The translations under genes were made by a program, and so were the position numbers. A stretch of DNA of 64,000 nt from Babylonia areolata (taxonomy: Eukaryota; Mollusca; Gastropoda; Neogastropoda; Buccinidae), in the NCBI RefSeq assembly GCF_041734735.1, contig NC_134891.1, positions 3,498,905-3,562,904 of the forward strand. The letters are read 5' to 3'. Positions 26,401 to 42,180 of this stretch are shown in pieces. The notes under the pieces were generated by a model. That model did not search any database. It was not told the origin of the DNA and saw only the letters and a program-made list of their open reading frames with translations. The first letter of the stretch is position 1, and every line of letters begins with the position of its first letter.

Positions 26401-28209
26401 ACATGGCATCTCTGGTCTGAACAAACATGTTCTGACTTTATACTGCATGCTAAAACAATCTGAAGTTTTAAAGAGTGAGTTTATTACATTGTGAGCAAAA
26501 ATTTTCTTTGTATTTGAGATTCAAATACATGTGTTTTACCTTTACACTACATACAGCAATAATCTTTTAAAGTTTTTTTTTTTTAAATGTGTTTGTAGCA
26601 ATGTGAATAAAATTATCATTTAGGTTGTGTGTGTGTGTGTGAACGCGAGCGTGCATGCATGCATGTGTGTGCGTGAATGTCCATGGTGTGGTGTGTATGT
26701 GTGTGCAAATGCTTGTGCGAGTGTGTATGTGTCAGGAGGGAGGGGGAGAAGGTTGCTGTATGTGTCTGTGCATGTGTGCATGCGCATATCATCAAAGTGT
26801 GCATGCATGTGTGTGTGTGAGAATGAGGGTTTGTATGCATCTCTTACATTCATCAAAATCTTTTTCTTTTCTTTTTCTTTGATAATTTTTCAATGTCTTC
26901 AGCTGCCGAAGAAACCAACTTTCCTTACCAGTAAAGCAGAAGCTGGAGCGTTGCGTGGAACAGTGATTGTGCGACACAGTCGTTTCTTCATGGAAGCGTT
27001 GCCATCAAACACTCTGACCACCTCATCTGTCAAAGTTCATCAACATAAAATCAGGGTTTTTTTTTAAAGGAAATTTTCTATCTAAAATTACGTTTAAGTA
27101 ACATACTTACCGTGACCCACTAGTGCAGACTCCGGCAGGGGTCTGACATTCCTGTCCTGTGCAAACTACTATCCGCCTATGCGGAGAAAACGAAAGTAGC
27201 TACGGCCGGTAACCTCCCGGAAGTAGGTAACCTACCGTTTGCCCCCCTGACTAACGCCCTCTTTTTCTGGCAGCCATAATGAGTCCTGTTCCTGTGCTCT
27301 TCATACGGCTAAGTTTTTTGTGTTTTTTTCTGTTTGTCTGTCGATTCTCTGGCGTTCTTGTTTTTTGTCAAATTATGTCTCCAACCAGGTCACATAATTA
27401 TATAGCTCGATTGATCGATCGAATTTCAATATCTCTATACTTACTTTAACTATAAATATTGTTGTACATGAACTGTGAATTAATGATAGTATTATCAATG
27501 AATGTAAATAAAATATAAAAAAAAACAAACCTACTACTACTACTAATAATAATAACAGTAACAATACTACTACTACTAATAATAATAATACTAATGATAC
27601 TACTAATAATGACAATCAAGGGAAAAAAGAAGGGAAAATCCTACAAAAGAAAAACATTCCTGACAGAAACTTTCATTTATCAAGTTATACACCTTAAATC
27701 CAAAATCTCCATGAACTATGTGACCCCGGTACACTTAGTAATAAAGACCTATTCTATTCTATTTCATCATCTAAAATAATATAAATAAAAACATGATCAA
27801 ATTAATCAATTAATATACACACCACTACATGATAAACACAAAATAAGGATCCTTGTTAAACTAACCTTTCATGTTCAATGTTCAAGTCAAAAAGAGCAGG
27901 CAACCCTTTCTGATAATCAGACATTGTCAACCACATGTTCACTGCAAGTAAATATAGGCTATTGAGTACATAAAAAAAAAAAAAAAAAAAAGTAAAGAAA
28001 CAGACAAACACAAAAGAAAAAAAAAAGAGAAATAAAACAAACAAAGAAGAAAGGGAGAGAAAGAAAACTGAAGTGGTAATAGTAATAATAAATAAATTAT
28101 TTTTGAAAATTTAAAATGCAAGAAAGAAAAAATTAACCAATGAATGATATATATACATATTTTATTCCACTCTTCTGAACGCTTCATTTGTCACACCAAA
28201 TCAAGGAAG

Positions 28210-28248
<39 letters not shown>

Positions 28249-28309
28249 ATTCCCATGTTTATACCCTTCATGTCATGTTCAAACCCCTCAGTATTCCCTG
28301 TGACCCCCC

Positions 28310-28357
<48 letters not shown>

Positions 28358-31300
28358 CACAATGAAGATACATTCTATTCTTTTTCTATTTTCCCCCACT
28401 CCATTCTCAACACTACGCATTCAACAACTTCATCCCCGAAAAAAACAGACAAAGAACTCACAATCGGCGTCTTTGTCCTTGTCCCGTCCGTCTTTCTCAC
28501 GCGGCGAGCGTCGGTCCTTCTCCTCGTCTTCCGTCTTGGAATCACCACTGGAGGACCACTCCTCAGAGTTTGTGCGAGCTGTAAGGGCGCACAACACAGA
28601 AACAACTTTACGTCCACATGCATCAGCAGCAGGTAGGCCTTGAAGCTGGTTACATACTGTGAGGAGACAGGTCAGTGTAAAACATTAACATCCACACGCA
28701 TCAGCAGCAGGTAGGCCCTGAAGCTGGTTACATACTGTGACGAGACAGGTCACAGTGTAAAACATTAACATCCACAAGCATTACCCTAGGAAGCGAGGGA
28801 GAATCTGAGCGCACTGGTTCGAATCACGACTCAGCTGCCGATATTTTCTCCCCCTCCACTAGACCTTGAGTGGTGGTCTGGACGCTAGTCATTCGGATGA
28901 GACGATAAACCGAGGTCCCGTGTGCAGCATGCACTTAGCGCACGTAAAAGAACCCATGGCAACAAAAGGGTTGTTCCTGGCAAAATTCTGTAGAAAAATC
29001 CACTTCGATAGGAAAAACAAATAAAACTGCATGCAGGAAAAAATACAAAAAAAAAAAAAAAGGGTAGCGTTGTAGTATAGTGACGCGCTCTCCCTTGGGA
29101 AAGCAGCCCGAATTTCACACAGACAAATCTGTTGTGATAAAAAGAAATACAAATACAAATACAAAAATACCAGCAGGTATGCCCTGAAGCTGGTTACATA
29201 CTGTGAGGAGAAAGGTCAGTGTAAAACATTTAACATCCACATGCCTTACCAGCAGGTATGCCCAGAAACTGGTTACATACTGTCAAGAGTCAGGTCACAG
29301 TGTAAAACATTAACATCCACATGCTTCAGCAGCAGGTATGCCCAGAAGCTGGTTACATACTGTGAGGAGTCAGGTCACAGTGTTCAAACATTAATATCCA
29401 CATGCTTCAGCAGCAGGTATGCCCAGAAGCTGGTTACATACTGTGAGAAGACAGGTCACAGTGTAAAACATTAACATCCATACGCATCAGCAGCAGGTAT
29501 GCCCAGAAACTGGTTACATACTGTCAAGAGTCAGGTCACAGTGTAAAACATTAACATCCACATGCTTCAGCAGCAGGTATGCCCTGAAGCTGGTTACATA
29601 CTGTGAGAAGACAGGTCACAGTGTTCAAACGTTAATATCCACATGCATCAGATGACAACAGCAGCAGCTGTTTACATACTGTAAGGAGTCAGGTCAAAAT
29701 GTAGAACATTAACATCCACATGTGTCAACAGACAATTCCAGAAGCCAGATATCTACATGTATCAGCAGACAATAGCAGGAACCGTTTACATACTGTAAAG
29801 AGTCAGGTCACAGTGTAAAACATTAACATCCGCATGCACCAGAAGACAATAGCAGGAGCCGTTTACAAACTGTAAAGAGTCAGGTCACAGTGTAAAACAT
29901 TAACATTCACATGCATCAGCAAACACTACCAGAAGCAGCTGACATGTGATAAGTATAAAACATTAACAACCACAAGCACGAAACTTTAGAACTGTTAAAG
30001 CTTACCGCTTAAAAAACAGACAACAAAAACCAAAGCCATAGAAAACAAAAATTAAAAGAAAACTGACTCAAAATTAGGTAACTGATACACAGCAAACTAA
30101 ACAACCTTTCGTTTCAGCAGCCATAAAACAAAACTTACACAGCTAACAAAAAAGAACAAATAAAACCAAAGGCAGTTAAAAGAACGAACGAACGAACGAA
30201 CGAAATTTTATTTTTCCAGGGTATTGAGATAAACATAATGACAAGAATGCTTTTTTTCCACCCAGCCCTGGGGTACAAAATTAAATAAATAAATCAAAAA
30301 AGAAAAAGAAACGCACAAGAATAAATACAGAAAATTCATATCAGAAGAGAGGAAAAGAGACAGGGGGGCAGAAGAGTAAAGAAGAAAAGATGAAATTAGA
30401 GTGAGAGACAGACAGACAGACAGACGGACAGACAGACTGATGAATTGACAGAGGAGAGAGAGAGAGGGCGGGGGGCTGGGGGGTGGGGGGGGGGGAAGTT
30501 CAAAAGTTACATTACAAAGTTCAATTACAACAAATATCAAAGAAAATGGAAGAAAAATAATACAGAAATGTACACACAAGTACAAGATTCATGAAAGAAA
30601 ATGTGGGTAATATGAGAGAAGGAGAGAGGCATATAACGATTAATACCATCATAAACAATACAGGGAATGGATTTCTATGAATTACAGTGTTTTTAAGTTC
30701 TTCGTGAGATATTCACAAGTAATTTTCTTAAATGCATGTACATTTTTTTTTATTTCATGAATATTGATAGTAGATAAAACTGTATTCCATAAGCAACCTC
30801 CAGAATAAACTAGACTAGACTTGAAAAGATTTGACTCTTGGGAGCGGCACCATAATCTTAGGTGGATGAAGGACTGGGCTGGTTACAAATCTGCTTCTAA
30901 AAGAAGGAGCAGCAGTAGTTTCAGTTTCAGTAGCTCAAGGAGGCGTCACTGCGTTCGGACAAATCCATATACGCTACACCACATCTGCCAAGCAGATGCC
31001 TGACCAGCAGCGTAACCCAACGCGCTTAGTCAGGCCTTGAGAAAAAAAAAAGGTGAATAAATAATAGATAAGCTTACATAAATAAATAAATAAATAAATA
31101 AATAATAATTATAATAACAGTATCAGTATCAGCAGCAGTATCAAACATAATTCTAAACATAAAAAGAGCCTTGTTGTATATAAGTTTTGAAAAAGACAGC
31201 AAACTAGGCAGCCTTTATTTCATTCTGCATTTGTTGGCTGCAACTCCAACATTCACTTGTATGTACCAATGGGTTTTAAGGTGTATGGCCATCTTAACCT

Positions 31301-34300
31301 GCCATGTAGGCAGCCATACTTGCTTTCGGGGGGGTTGCATGCTGAGTATGTTTTTGTTTCCATTACCCAACAAACACTGACATGGATTACAGGGTCTTTA
31401 ACTTGTGCGTTTGATCTAGCCAATCTGCACATATGTCAAGTCAAATCAACTTGGACTTAGAGAGAAATTCACATGGGGTTGAGTTGCTTATGCTCAGAAA
31501 TCAAATGTAAAATATGCATTTAAAAGACATGTATGTGTTTAAGTAATGGAGGGATCACATAAAATAAAGTTACATTCCAATTTACACTGACACATCTATG
31601 AATACCTTATGCAATACGAACATTTAACAACATAATCTCTCAAGACAGATGTGCTTGTCTGAATATCTAACTAGAGAGATCACATAAAGTTACACTGACA
31701 TCACCTAAGAATCAGAATCAGATTAACTTCATAATCTCAGCAAGATAAATTAAATGTGATTAAGTCTGTGATACATATTACAAGCAAGACATGTACAGTA
31801 AATTACAACACAGAACAGTTAAATATAGTAAGTAACTACACAGAAAATGTGTACAGTAAATTACAACACAGAACAGTTAAATCTAGTCAATTTCTACACA
31901 GAAGAGTTAACTCTCTCCATACGAACGGCGAAAGAGACGACGTTAACAGCGTTTCACCCCAATTACCATCATCAAAATATTGCAAGTGGAAGGCTCTTAT
32001 ACTGAAGAGGTGAATGTTGACAAAGAATACCACAATTCTGACGACGGAAGCTAAAGGTTGGGTCATTGAGACACCCACTGGACAACCGAGGGGTCTGTGT
32101 AGAGGAGAAGAGAGGACTGGCCGTACTGAGTGAGTTAAATATGGTGAACTGCAATTGGGGATCGGAAATATCTCCACCTTTATCCCACCAGGTAGACCAA
32201 GGACCTGGCATTGAACTGAGGAACCTTGGGCACCCTTCTAGCCTTCATTCTGATAAGGACAGTAGTAGTCTTACAGAACTGTCCACACAGCCCTGTGTGC
32301 ACAATCAAACACTGTCAACACCGAACGAAAGCAGGAGCCCTTAACGATGAGCAAAAATAAAATAAAAATAAAAACAAAAAACAAGGAGCCATTACCAGCA
32401 GATAAAATTAACAGGGGACAAAATTAGAAGCAACCGGTAGAGAAAATGATCGGGCGCAATTAACAGAGAGGGAAAACAAGGGGCAATTAGCACGGCACAA
32501 AAATCAGCAGCAGCAGTGAACAGAACATAACAACAGGAATAACTAGGGGGCACTCCATACGATGCATATCTCCGCCAACGCAAAATTCCTGGCCCCCCCT
32601 GATCCACACACAGATTGCCTGCCACTGAAATCTTTCTTTTTATTCATCCCTACACCACCGCCTACCATTCCACCAAACTCCATCCATGTTTTTTTTCCAT
32701 ACATCACACAAACTGTTGTGTGTTGTTGCTTTTTTTTTTGCCCTTTTTTCTCCATAAATCACAGGAACTGTTACCATTTGCCCTCTCTTCTCTGTAAATC
32801 ACACAAACTATTATTTTTTCCCCTGTTTTCTATGTAAATCTCACAAACAGTTACTATCTGCAATGCCTTCTCTGTAAATCACACAAACTATTATTTTTTC
32901 CCATGTTTTCTCTGTAAATCTCACAAAGTTACTTTCTGCAATGCCTTCTCTGTAAATCACACAAACTATTATTTTCTCCCCTGTTTTCTCTGTAAAACAC
33001 ACGAACAGTTACTTTCTGCAATGTCTCCTCTGTAAATCACACACTCTGTTGATTTTTGCCTGTTTTCCCCATAAATCAGATGAACTGTTACTTTTTGCCC
33101 TGTTTTCTCTGTAAATCACACAAACTTTTGATCTTTGCCTGGCTTTCTCTGTATATCACACAAACCCTTCATTTTCAACATCACCTCCAAACAGACAGGC
33201 CTTTCTGGTGAAATTAAAATGGTAAACATGTTGCCCTTTTCTCCAGATCTGCACAGACGAGTGCATGCTAGGCCTTGGCCAACCAAAACTGAGTTAAGTT
33301 CTGCCATGGAGATGCCATCGATTCAATCTTTCGAATGTTCCTTTTAGCTAATTCAGTATCCTCTCAAAGTGGACATACTGCTACTACATTGGTGTGGATG
33401 ACAGAACACCCCTCCCACCCCCCCTCCAGAGAGAAAAAAAAAAAGACAAAACTGGGAGTGCTGAACAAAGCCAGAAATGATTACAGTTATATAAAACAAT
33501 TCACAATATATATATATATATATATAAACAAACCACTGGACAAAAACACACACACCAGCTACAGTCTTTGTAACAGGATACAAGTTGTAAATATGACAGT
33601 TGAAATGAGCCTTAAACCATCAATCAAAATACAAGGCATTATCTTTTCAGAAGTGGGACAACATCAAAATCATAACTTCAAATTATATATTAAAAAAAAA
33701 AACCACACCAAAAAACAAAATAGGTCAATTAAAGATAGGTATTTTCATGTTCCAATTTCTGTCTTTATCACGAACACAATCATCCAGCAGCTGTTACTGG
33801 TTTACAATCATTCTCAAAGGAAAATGACATATGATGGTCAATAGTCACTCTGCCTGTGAGCCTGTTTAACATCTTTATCAGGTTGTGAATCTTCCCGTGT
33901 TCTCAACCATACAAAACAAACAACAGCAGCTATTGAAATGATGACTAGTTAGTGGCCTTAGGACATGATATTTGACTATAACTTTTGCATTTTGAAGCAT
34001 TTAAAGTCTTTCTCTTCTGGAATTTTGATTCACTCCAGATGACTTGAGGCATAAGCATAGGTAGGAGGTTTAGGAGAAGGAAAAAAGCACAGGAAGGCAA
34101 ATCAATGAAACTCAAAAAGGTGTGTGCTCACCTGGAAAGGCTGTGGAAGATGCCCGGGAAGGTGTGATGAGCAGGACAGACAAACACACAAAAAACAAAG
34201 TAAGCCACTGAATTTAAGTATTATTATCATTATCATTATTATTATTATTATGAGCATTTACGCATAATCTTGAAAATAAGCCGTAGGCGTTTACAAACAG

Positions 34301-37300
34301 AACACATATGTAAATATCATAAAGGAAAAATTGAACACAAGATACCAAACATCAATGAAAACTATTCACACACAATACACACACACACGCACACACACAA
34401 GTCATAGCACACAATCGTAAATAGTACAAAATCAAAAATACTACCAACAAATTATGAAACTATCAAAACTCACTCACTAGCAAATAGTCATTTTAGTTCA
34501 TACTGGAAACGGATGAACTGTTGAGAATTAATCTGGAGGGGAAAAGGTGGGTCTTCAAACTGGATTTGAAAGATTGCAGCGAAGATGAGTGATGGAGAGG
34601 CTGAGGAAGCTGATTCAATCTAACTCACTAACATCACAAAAATGCAACAACACACACTCCTCTCACCCATGCAACAAAGCTGATAAACAGTCACTTGAAT
34701 CATGTGTCTGATATAAAATGTCATGTAAACCTTTCCAAAATTCTCCAGTGAAATCGGAATATAAAACTTAAATAAAAACGCTTCTACACTGACAGAGCCA
34801 TATTTCATCCACCCACGGACGGGCGCAATAGCGGAGTGGTTTAAGCGTTGGACTTTCAATCTGAGGGTCCCGGGTTCGAATCACGGTGACGGCGCCTGGT
34901 GGGTAAAGGGTGGAGATTCTTACGATCTCCCAGGTCAACATATGTGCAGACCTGCTAGTGCCTGAACCCCCTTTGTGTGTATATGCAAGCAGAAGATCAA
35001 ATACGCACGTTAAAGATCCTGTAATCCATGTCAGCGTTCGGTGGGTTATGGAAACAAGAACATATCCAGCATGCACACCCCCTAAAACGGAGTATGGCTG
35101 CCTACATGGCGGGGTCATACACATAAAAGCCCACTCGTGTGCATACGAGTGAACACAGAAGAAGAAGAAGAAGATCCACCCACGCATGCATGAACACACA
35201 CAAACACAAAAGATAAACAGCCGATACACAGTCAATTCAAACATGTCAACTGTATTAAAATGTTGTTTGAACCTTTGTAATGATCTTCAATGCAATTCGA
35301 ACATTACACTCCCCAAAAGAAAATAACACACTGACAGTGATATATTTCAGCTATGATCAAAATGTCATGCTTCCAAAAGAACAAATGTTAGAATACAAAT
35401 CTATCTGTTTCTATTTTGTGTTTTGAACTGTGAAAATTCACTCAGTTAAAGATGGCCTTTTCCCCAATACCAACAGCTCTGTTAACCTATCCCGGCAACA
35501 AAAAGAGGCACAACTTGAATACATCCAGTCCAGGTCATAAATGTAAATAAGGAACAGCAGAAGGTCATGAAAGTAAGAAACAACAGCAGGTCATGAATGC
35601 AAGTAAGGAACAACAGCAGGTCATGAATGTAAGTAGGTCATAAATGTAAGTAAGAAACAACAGCAGGTCATAAATGTAAGTAAGGAATAACAGCAGCTCA
35701 TGAATGCACGTACGGAACAACAGCAGGTCATGAATGTAAGTATGGAACAACAGCAGATCATGAATTGTTGCCTGTGTGTCCTGATGTGTATATGTGTGGA
35801 GGGGTGTTCTGGAGGGGTGGATGAGGTGTGCATTGACTGGGTAAGTGAGTTATCTATTCATCTCTCTCCTCTTTTTTTTCTTTTTCTTATTATTCATCTA
35901 TTATGACAAAATACAATACACTGAGGTTGAAAAGACAACAAGAAAGTCATATAAAAAGTCCTGTCAGACACTTTTCTTCACCTAAAACTAATTCATTTTG
36001 CTTTCAGTATGTGGGACAATCCAAACAAATTTAACAATTAAAATGTCACTGAAGAAGCCCAAACTATTTTGAAAGTAAATCAAACATTACACTCTGCAAT
36101 ACAAGCAAAGCCTGTGTCTAAAATCAAGAAATTTACTATTACATTGTTGTTTAAGTTGAATCCCAAATAAAAAATATGAACCCATTAACCACTTCAGATT
36201 TTAAAAAAACCAACAAAAAACAAAACAAAAACAAAACAAAAAACAGTAAAAAGTTGTTTCAAGTCCCAAATCAATGTACAGGACAATTAATCAAAAACTG
36301 AGAAACTAGTCTGGGATAAACCACTCTAGATCTAATATGTGAATTTTTCAGCCTTCTAGAGTGACTTCCCTTCTTTTGATGAGGTCATCAATGACGTCAC
36401 TGTGTACATAATACATGCTATGCTACTCCAGAGGACACAATCTGAAAATACAAGTACAGGTTCAAACGATACTGACTGGGTTTACGGTTGATGCCCAGAA
36501 TGGTTTCCATGGGAACATCGATGCGTGGGATGGTGAGGCAGCACGGAGGGAGCAGGATTTCCTTCATCGTGCCAAACTTGCATTCCACGGGCAGACTTTT
36601 GTAGCACGCCGCATTGGCCTGGAAGTTCAAACAGCAGAACATTAATGGGCGGAAAATAAAACACAACGGAACAAGAGAGAAGCGAGGCCTTAAAATCTCG
36701 TGTGCGGCACTCGTTTCATATGACATCACAAAGGAAAAATGGAACCGGAAATCAGGGAGAACTGGACCCTGCAAAAATATTTCTAAAAACTGGATTTCGT
36801 TTTTTTTTTAAACATCACACTGGTGTGACCTTGGCCTATAACCTTTGAAAGGGTTTACATGTCCTAGTTATAACCAATCACTGTATCAAATCAAATCATG
36901 CTGTTTACAGCCCAGCCGACCTCTAAGGCCATATCAGGGCTGACACTATGTTAAAACCATAGCCATGTAATCACTGTATCATGTTGACAAAAGCTGTATG
37001 CAAAACCCATGACCCAATGACCATACTAAGTTTAATAATTAAAGAAACGTGACATGATCTCTTATACCTTAAAGCTTATATTTCTACAGCTATGCCCAGC
37101 TGGGACCTTGACCTTTGTCCTCTGAACTTGAATTTCAATACAGATTATGCTGCAAATGCAATGGTGGCAAGTCATCATATTACATTCAACAAAAAGTAGA
37201 TCAAGACGTGAGCTCCATCAAAATAATTTTCTGCTTTTGCAAAGTAATAACCTTGACCTCCGACCTCTCACCCTACTTACCAAAACATAACAGTGATGAC

Positions 37301-40300
37301 TGGAAAGGTGGTGTTTGTTATTAGTACTAAGTATGGTTCCTATGCGACATTGAGTGACTGAGGAAATGATAACGTTCCAGTTTAACACACACATGCACAC
37401 ACACACACACAAACATATATAAAGAGACATCACAGAGGCTGGATAATTAAACAGGCACTTTGATGACACACATAAAAAATGATAATAAAATAACAATAAC
37501 AAAAGGACTGAGGAAAACGAAGAATGTTCCTGGAAGATCCATTTATATTTTCCCCCAAACCATCTCCACTTATTTGTATTTGTATTTCTTTTTATCACAA
37601 CAGATTTCTCTGTGTGAAATTCGGGTTGCTCTCCCCAGGGAGAGCACGTCGCTACACTACAGCGCCACCCCTTTTTTTTGGTTGTTTTTTTTATTTTTTC
37701 CTGCGTGCAGTTTTATTTGTTTTTCCTATCAAAATGGATTTTTCTACAGAATTTTGCCAGGAACAACCCCTTTGTTGCCGTGGGTTCTTTTACGTGCGCT
37801 AAGTGCATGCTGCACAAGGGACCTCGGTTTATCATCTCATCCGAATGACTAGCATCCAGACCACTACTTAAGGTCTAGTGGAGGGGGAGAAAATATTGGC
37901 GGCTGAGCCGTGATTCAAACCAGTGCGCTCAGGTTCTCTTGCTTCCTAGGCAGACGCATTACCTCTAGGCCATCACTCCAAGTACAAACTTGAAATATTG
38001 CAAATCAGGCGCAAAGTTGGGGTGTGGGGGGTGGACTGTTATACAGGAGGAATCAAGGAGGCAAATGCTCCTGACATAAACACACAAATGCTATCATACA
38101 TACATACATTTTCCTCCTCGTCCAACACTCTCTCCTTCCTACCCATCACTTTCCAACCCACCGCACTGTCAGCTGATACCCTGTATATGTTTTTTCTATA
38201 CTTTATCTTTCCTTCTTTTTCACACATTATACATACATGCATGCACATGTGGGCACATACAAACACACACAGCCTTACTCTCTCTCTCTCAAACACAAAA
38301 ACAATCAACCATTCTCACACACACACACAAACAATAACAGACACATTCATACACACACACGCACACACACAAATTCCCTCACACAAACAACAAACAACAC
38401 ATAACAGATGTTATTTTGCCTCTGACACAAAAACAGCCAAACAAAAGCGCTCTTGCCCCTGCAATTAGCACCGCTCACACAGAGAAATCATCCTAGCAGC
38501 CAACAGAACGACCTATTTTCTCTGGCACATGGAAACAACAGCAAGGAAGGCAGGCCGGCCTGTACGCCGACAAAGAAAGTGGCCAGCTGCACAGGCAGCG
38601 TCGACCCATCAACCACACTCCATCCTACATCTGTTACTGAATGCTGTGGCCCCCGGCGGCTCATTAGCTGAATGGCAGTTTCGCCAGACTGCTGTGAAGT
38701 CACCGCTTCACATTTTCAATTTGCGGTAATTGGTCGATGGTCAAACGCTCAGCTTACATCAGAGACTGACATAAGCTTACAGTTGGGCCAACAGCAGAGC
38801 TGAGAGCTGTTATGATCAATGGTTTGCAAAGTAAGAGCTGTATGATCAATGGTTTGCAAAGTGAGAGCTGCATGATCAATGGTTTGCAAAGTGAGAGCTG
38901 CATGATCAATGGTATGCTGTATGATCAATGGTTTGCTAAGTGAGAGTTGCATGATCAATGGTTTGCAAAGTGAGAGCTGCATGATCAGTGGTTTGCAAAG
39001 TGAGAGCTGGACGATCAATGGTTTGCAAAGTGAGAGCTGGACGATCAATGGTTTGCAAAGTGAGAGCTATATGATCAACGGTTTGCAAAGTGAGAGCTGT
39101 ACGATCAATGGTTTGCAAAGTGAGAGCTATATGATCAACGGTTTGCAAAGTGAGAGCTGCATGATCAATGGTTTGCAAAGTGAGAGCTGTACGATCAATG
39201 GTTTCTCCACTGCAATAAGTCTTTTTTTAAAAAGTGGGTGGGGTGGGGGTTAGGAAACAAAATGTTAAAGCCTTCCATAATAATCTACCTCAATAGTCTG
39301 TTGTTTTTTTTCAAATCATCTGCACATGCATCATTTTTCTCCCCAAAAGGTGAAAATCAGCTAGCAGTATTTACTTATTCAACAAACCCCCCCCCCCCCC
39401 CCACCTCATCCCCAAAATAAAAGGAATTTAGATCACTGACCTCCAAGTATATTCTTCAAAGTCACAACTTGAAACTTATAAACACTGCTGCACAAACAGT
39501 AGCAGATTCTTCACAGTCTAAACTACAATGAACCTTGAATGTATTGCTAACTTGAGCAGTAAGAAAAAAGAACAACACCGAAAAAAATTTGCTCTCTGTT
39601 ACAATTTATCAGAAAATTACCGAACATCATGTACTATGATCTCCATGTTTTCAGATTAAACAACTTTCAAGGTACATTCTTTGAACAAAAATATCAGAGG
39701 AAAAAGAAAACCCCACAAAACACAGGAACACACATTTAGTTTTACACACTTCAGACTGAACAACTTTCAAGAAACATTCTTTGAACAACAACAGAAGAAA
39801 ACGAAAAACCCACAAAATGCAGGCACAGACATTCACTAACACATGCCTTCACACGCTCACACACACATGATTAAACACACACACACTCACACACATGCAA
39901 GCACACTACACACACACACACACACACACTGACAACAAATCAGACAAACAAGATTTTCCGAAACATTTCTCTTTGTCCTCCCCCTCCACCCCCCCCCCCA
40001 CCCCCACCCCCGCCACTCCCACAAGCTGCAAAACTGAACAATTAACAACAATCACAGGGGGGACACGTGTGACATTTCCACCGGCCACAGTAAACGGCGT
40101 GAATCAGACCATGACGCCAAGCACGACCCACTCACCGTCACGCCGCACCACTCGCAGCGCACGCCTGCCAGACACTCGGAGGACCAGCACGTCTTTTTGC
40201 AGGACACGCATTTCGAGTTGTTTGGGAGGTTGCCTTCCCTCCAGTGGTGGAACTGTAGCATGGCCACCTGAAAAACGACCATCAGTGTGAATGGATCCCT

Positions 40301-42113
40301 TAACTGCTGCTCACGAGTATGCTCGTCAGTGAAGGCTGTCACCTCACGTGATAAAACTGACCTCACATGTCAGGATGTCAGTCACAATGGTTTGTTTGGA
40401 CTTCTTCCAAGGTGCACTTCAGATGCATCTCACACTTCTTCTTCGTTCGTGGGCTACAACTCCCACGTTCACTCTTATGTACATGAGTGGACTTTTACAT
40501 GCATGACCGTTTTTACCCCTCCACGTAGGCAGCCATACTCCATTTTCAGGGGTGTGCATGCTGGGTATGTTCTTGTTTCCATAACTATCCAAACGCTGAC
40601 ACAGATTACAGGATCTTTAACATGCATATTTTATCTTCCGCTTGCATATGCACATGAAGGGGGTTCAGGCACAAGCAGGTCTGCACATACGCTGACCTGG
40701 GAGATCGGAAAAAAATCTCCACCCTTTACCCACCAGGCGCCGTCAGCAAGATTTGAACCCGAGACCCTCAGATTGACAGTCCAACGCTTTAACCACTCAG
40801 CCTCTTCGGACTGTTTTACTTTTGTTCTGCACAATTAATTACACAATTAATAAGCGCACAATAAGTATCAATCAGCTGCACTTCAGATTCAACTCACATT
40901 GATCGACCTCTCTTCAGCAAGATTTGGCAGTAAAGGGGTTAATTCTGCTTCCAGTACACACCTCCCACTGTGGCTTGCTGCCGCTTGAAGGAATTCTTCA
41001 TCTGTCAACTAAGCCAGTCACACCACACCCATTTTTGACTCACTTGTGTAAACAAAGTGAGTCTATGTTTTAACCCGGTGTTCGGTTGTCTGTGTGTGTG
41101 TGTGTCCGTGTGTCTGTGGTAAACTTTAACATTGACATTTTCTCTGCAAATACTTTGTCAGTTGACACCAAATTTGGCATAAAAATAGGAAAAATTCAGT
41201 TCTTTCCAGTCATCTTGTTTAAAACAATATTGCATCCCTGGGATGGGCACAAAAATTTTTTTTAAAAAGAAGCCTAATTATATGCAAACTGCATTTACGG
41301 GTATATTTATATTTTTTGTATTCTCTAAACTTGGCACTTTGACCTCTTATTCTGACACAACAACAAGAGGAGTCATTATTATCAGTTTTTGTTCAAACAG
41401 GAACTTCTTTTGCTAAGCATGGAAATTTTATTTATTTTGCAAACGTTTTGGTGCAGATAGTAAAAAAGGGAAATTACTCTGTAATTAATGCTAGGGGACT
41501 TAATTTATCACAAGTGAGTCTTGAAGGCCTTGCCTCTCTTGTTCTCTTTTAAAGAAACCATACCACTAAAATCTTCAACACAGAATAATTTTCAAGAACA
41601 CACACAAAAAAAAACATGCGTTTCAAAAGCACCATCTACGAACAGTATGACAGAACCAGAAATGATACAGAACATAATTTTAAGGGATAAGTGTTAAGAT
41701 AAATACAACAGGGCTCTTTAATCGAAAATCTGAATTTTCCTGGTCTTTTCAAGGACAATGATGCAGCGCAAGCCAGTGTTTCCGAAACGCACTATCCCTT
41801 TCACCATTGTTCATGAACAAAACCTGATATTCATTAATTAATAGCAGGCATGTTTGCTATGCTGACATTCTTCACAACGTCTTGGATCACTGACAGAGAA
41901 TGCAGCCTGAAGTACACTACCTTTTTTTTCCTTTTTTTCTTTCTTTCAACAACTGAACAATGTTCTTTTAGTTCTCCAAAATTATCAGTCTGGATCTCTC
42001 TGGCAATCAGTCTTTCAGTCATCTGTGACCCATTTCTTTTTATGAAAATTTTGTATCTTTTTCTATCATGCATAAAAGTTTATTCTAAACAATTTCTGAT
42101 GTTTATCTGGCTT

Positions 42114-42180
<67 letters not shown>

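Noticed and set aside
27101-27135. U1 snRNA-like start ATACTTACCG
   Set aside because: Only the nine bases complementary to a splice donor match; the rest of U1 is absent.
27865-27945. Minus-strand exon-like stretch ([20 protein letters not shown]) between CAG and GTTAG
   Set aside because: Its phases do not fit between exons f and g. Joining it would close the frame, while f to g directly is in phase.
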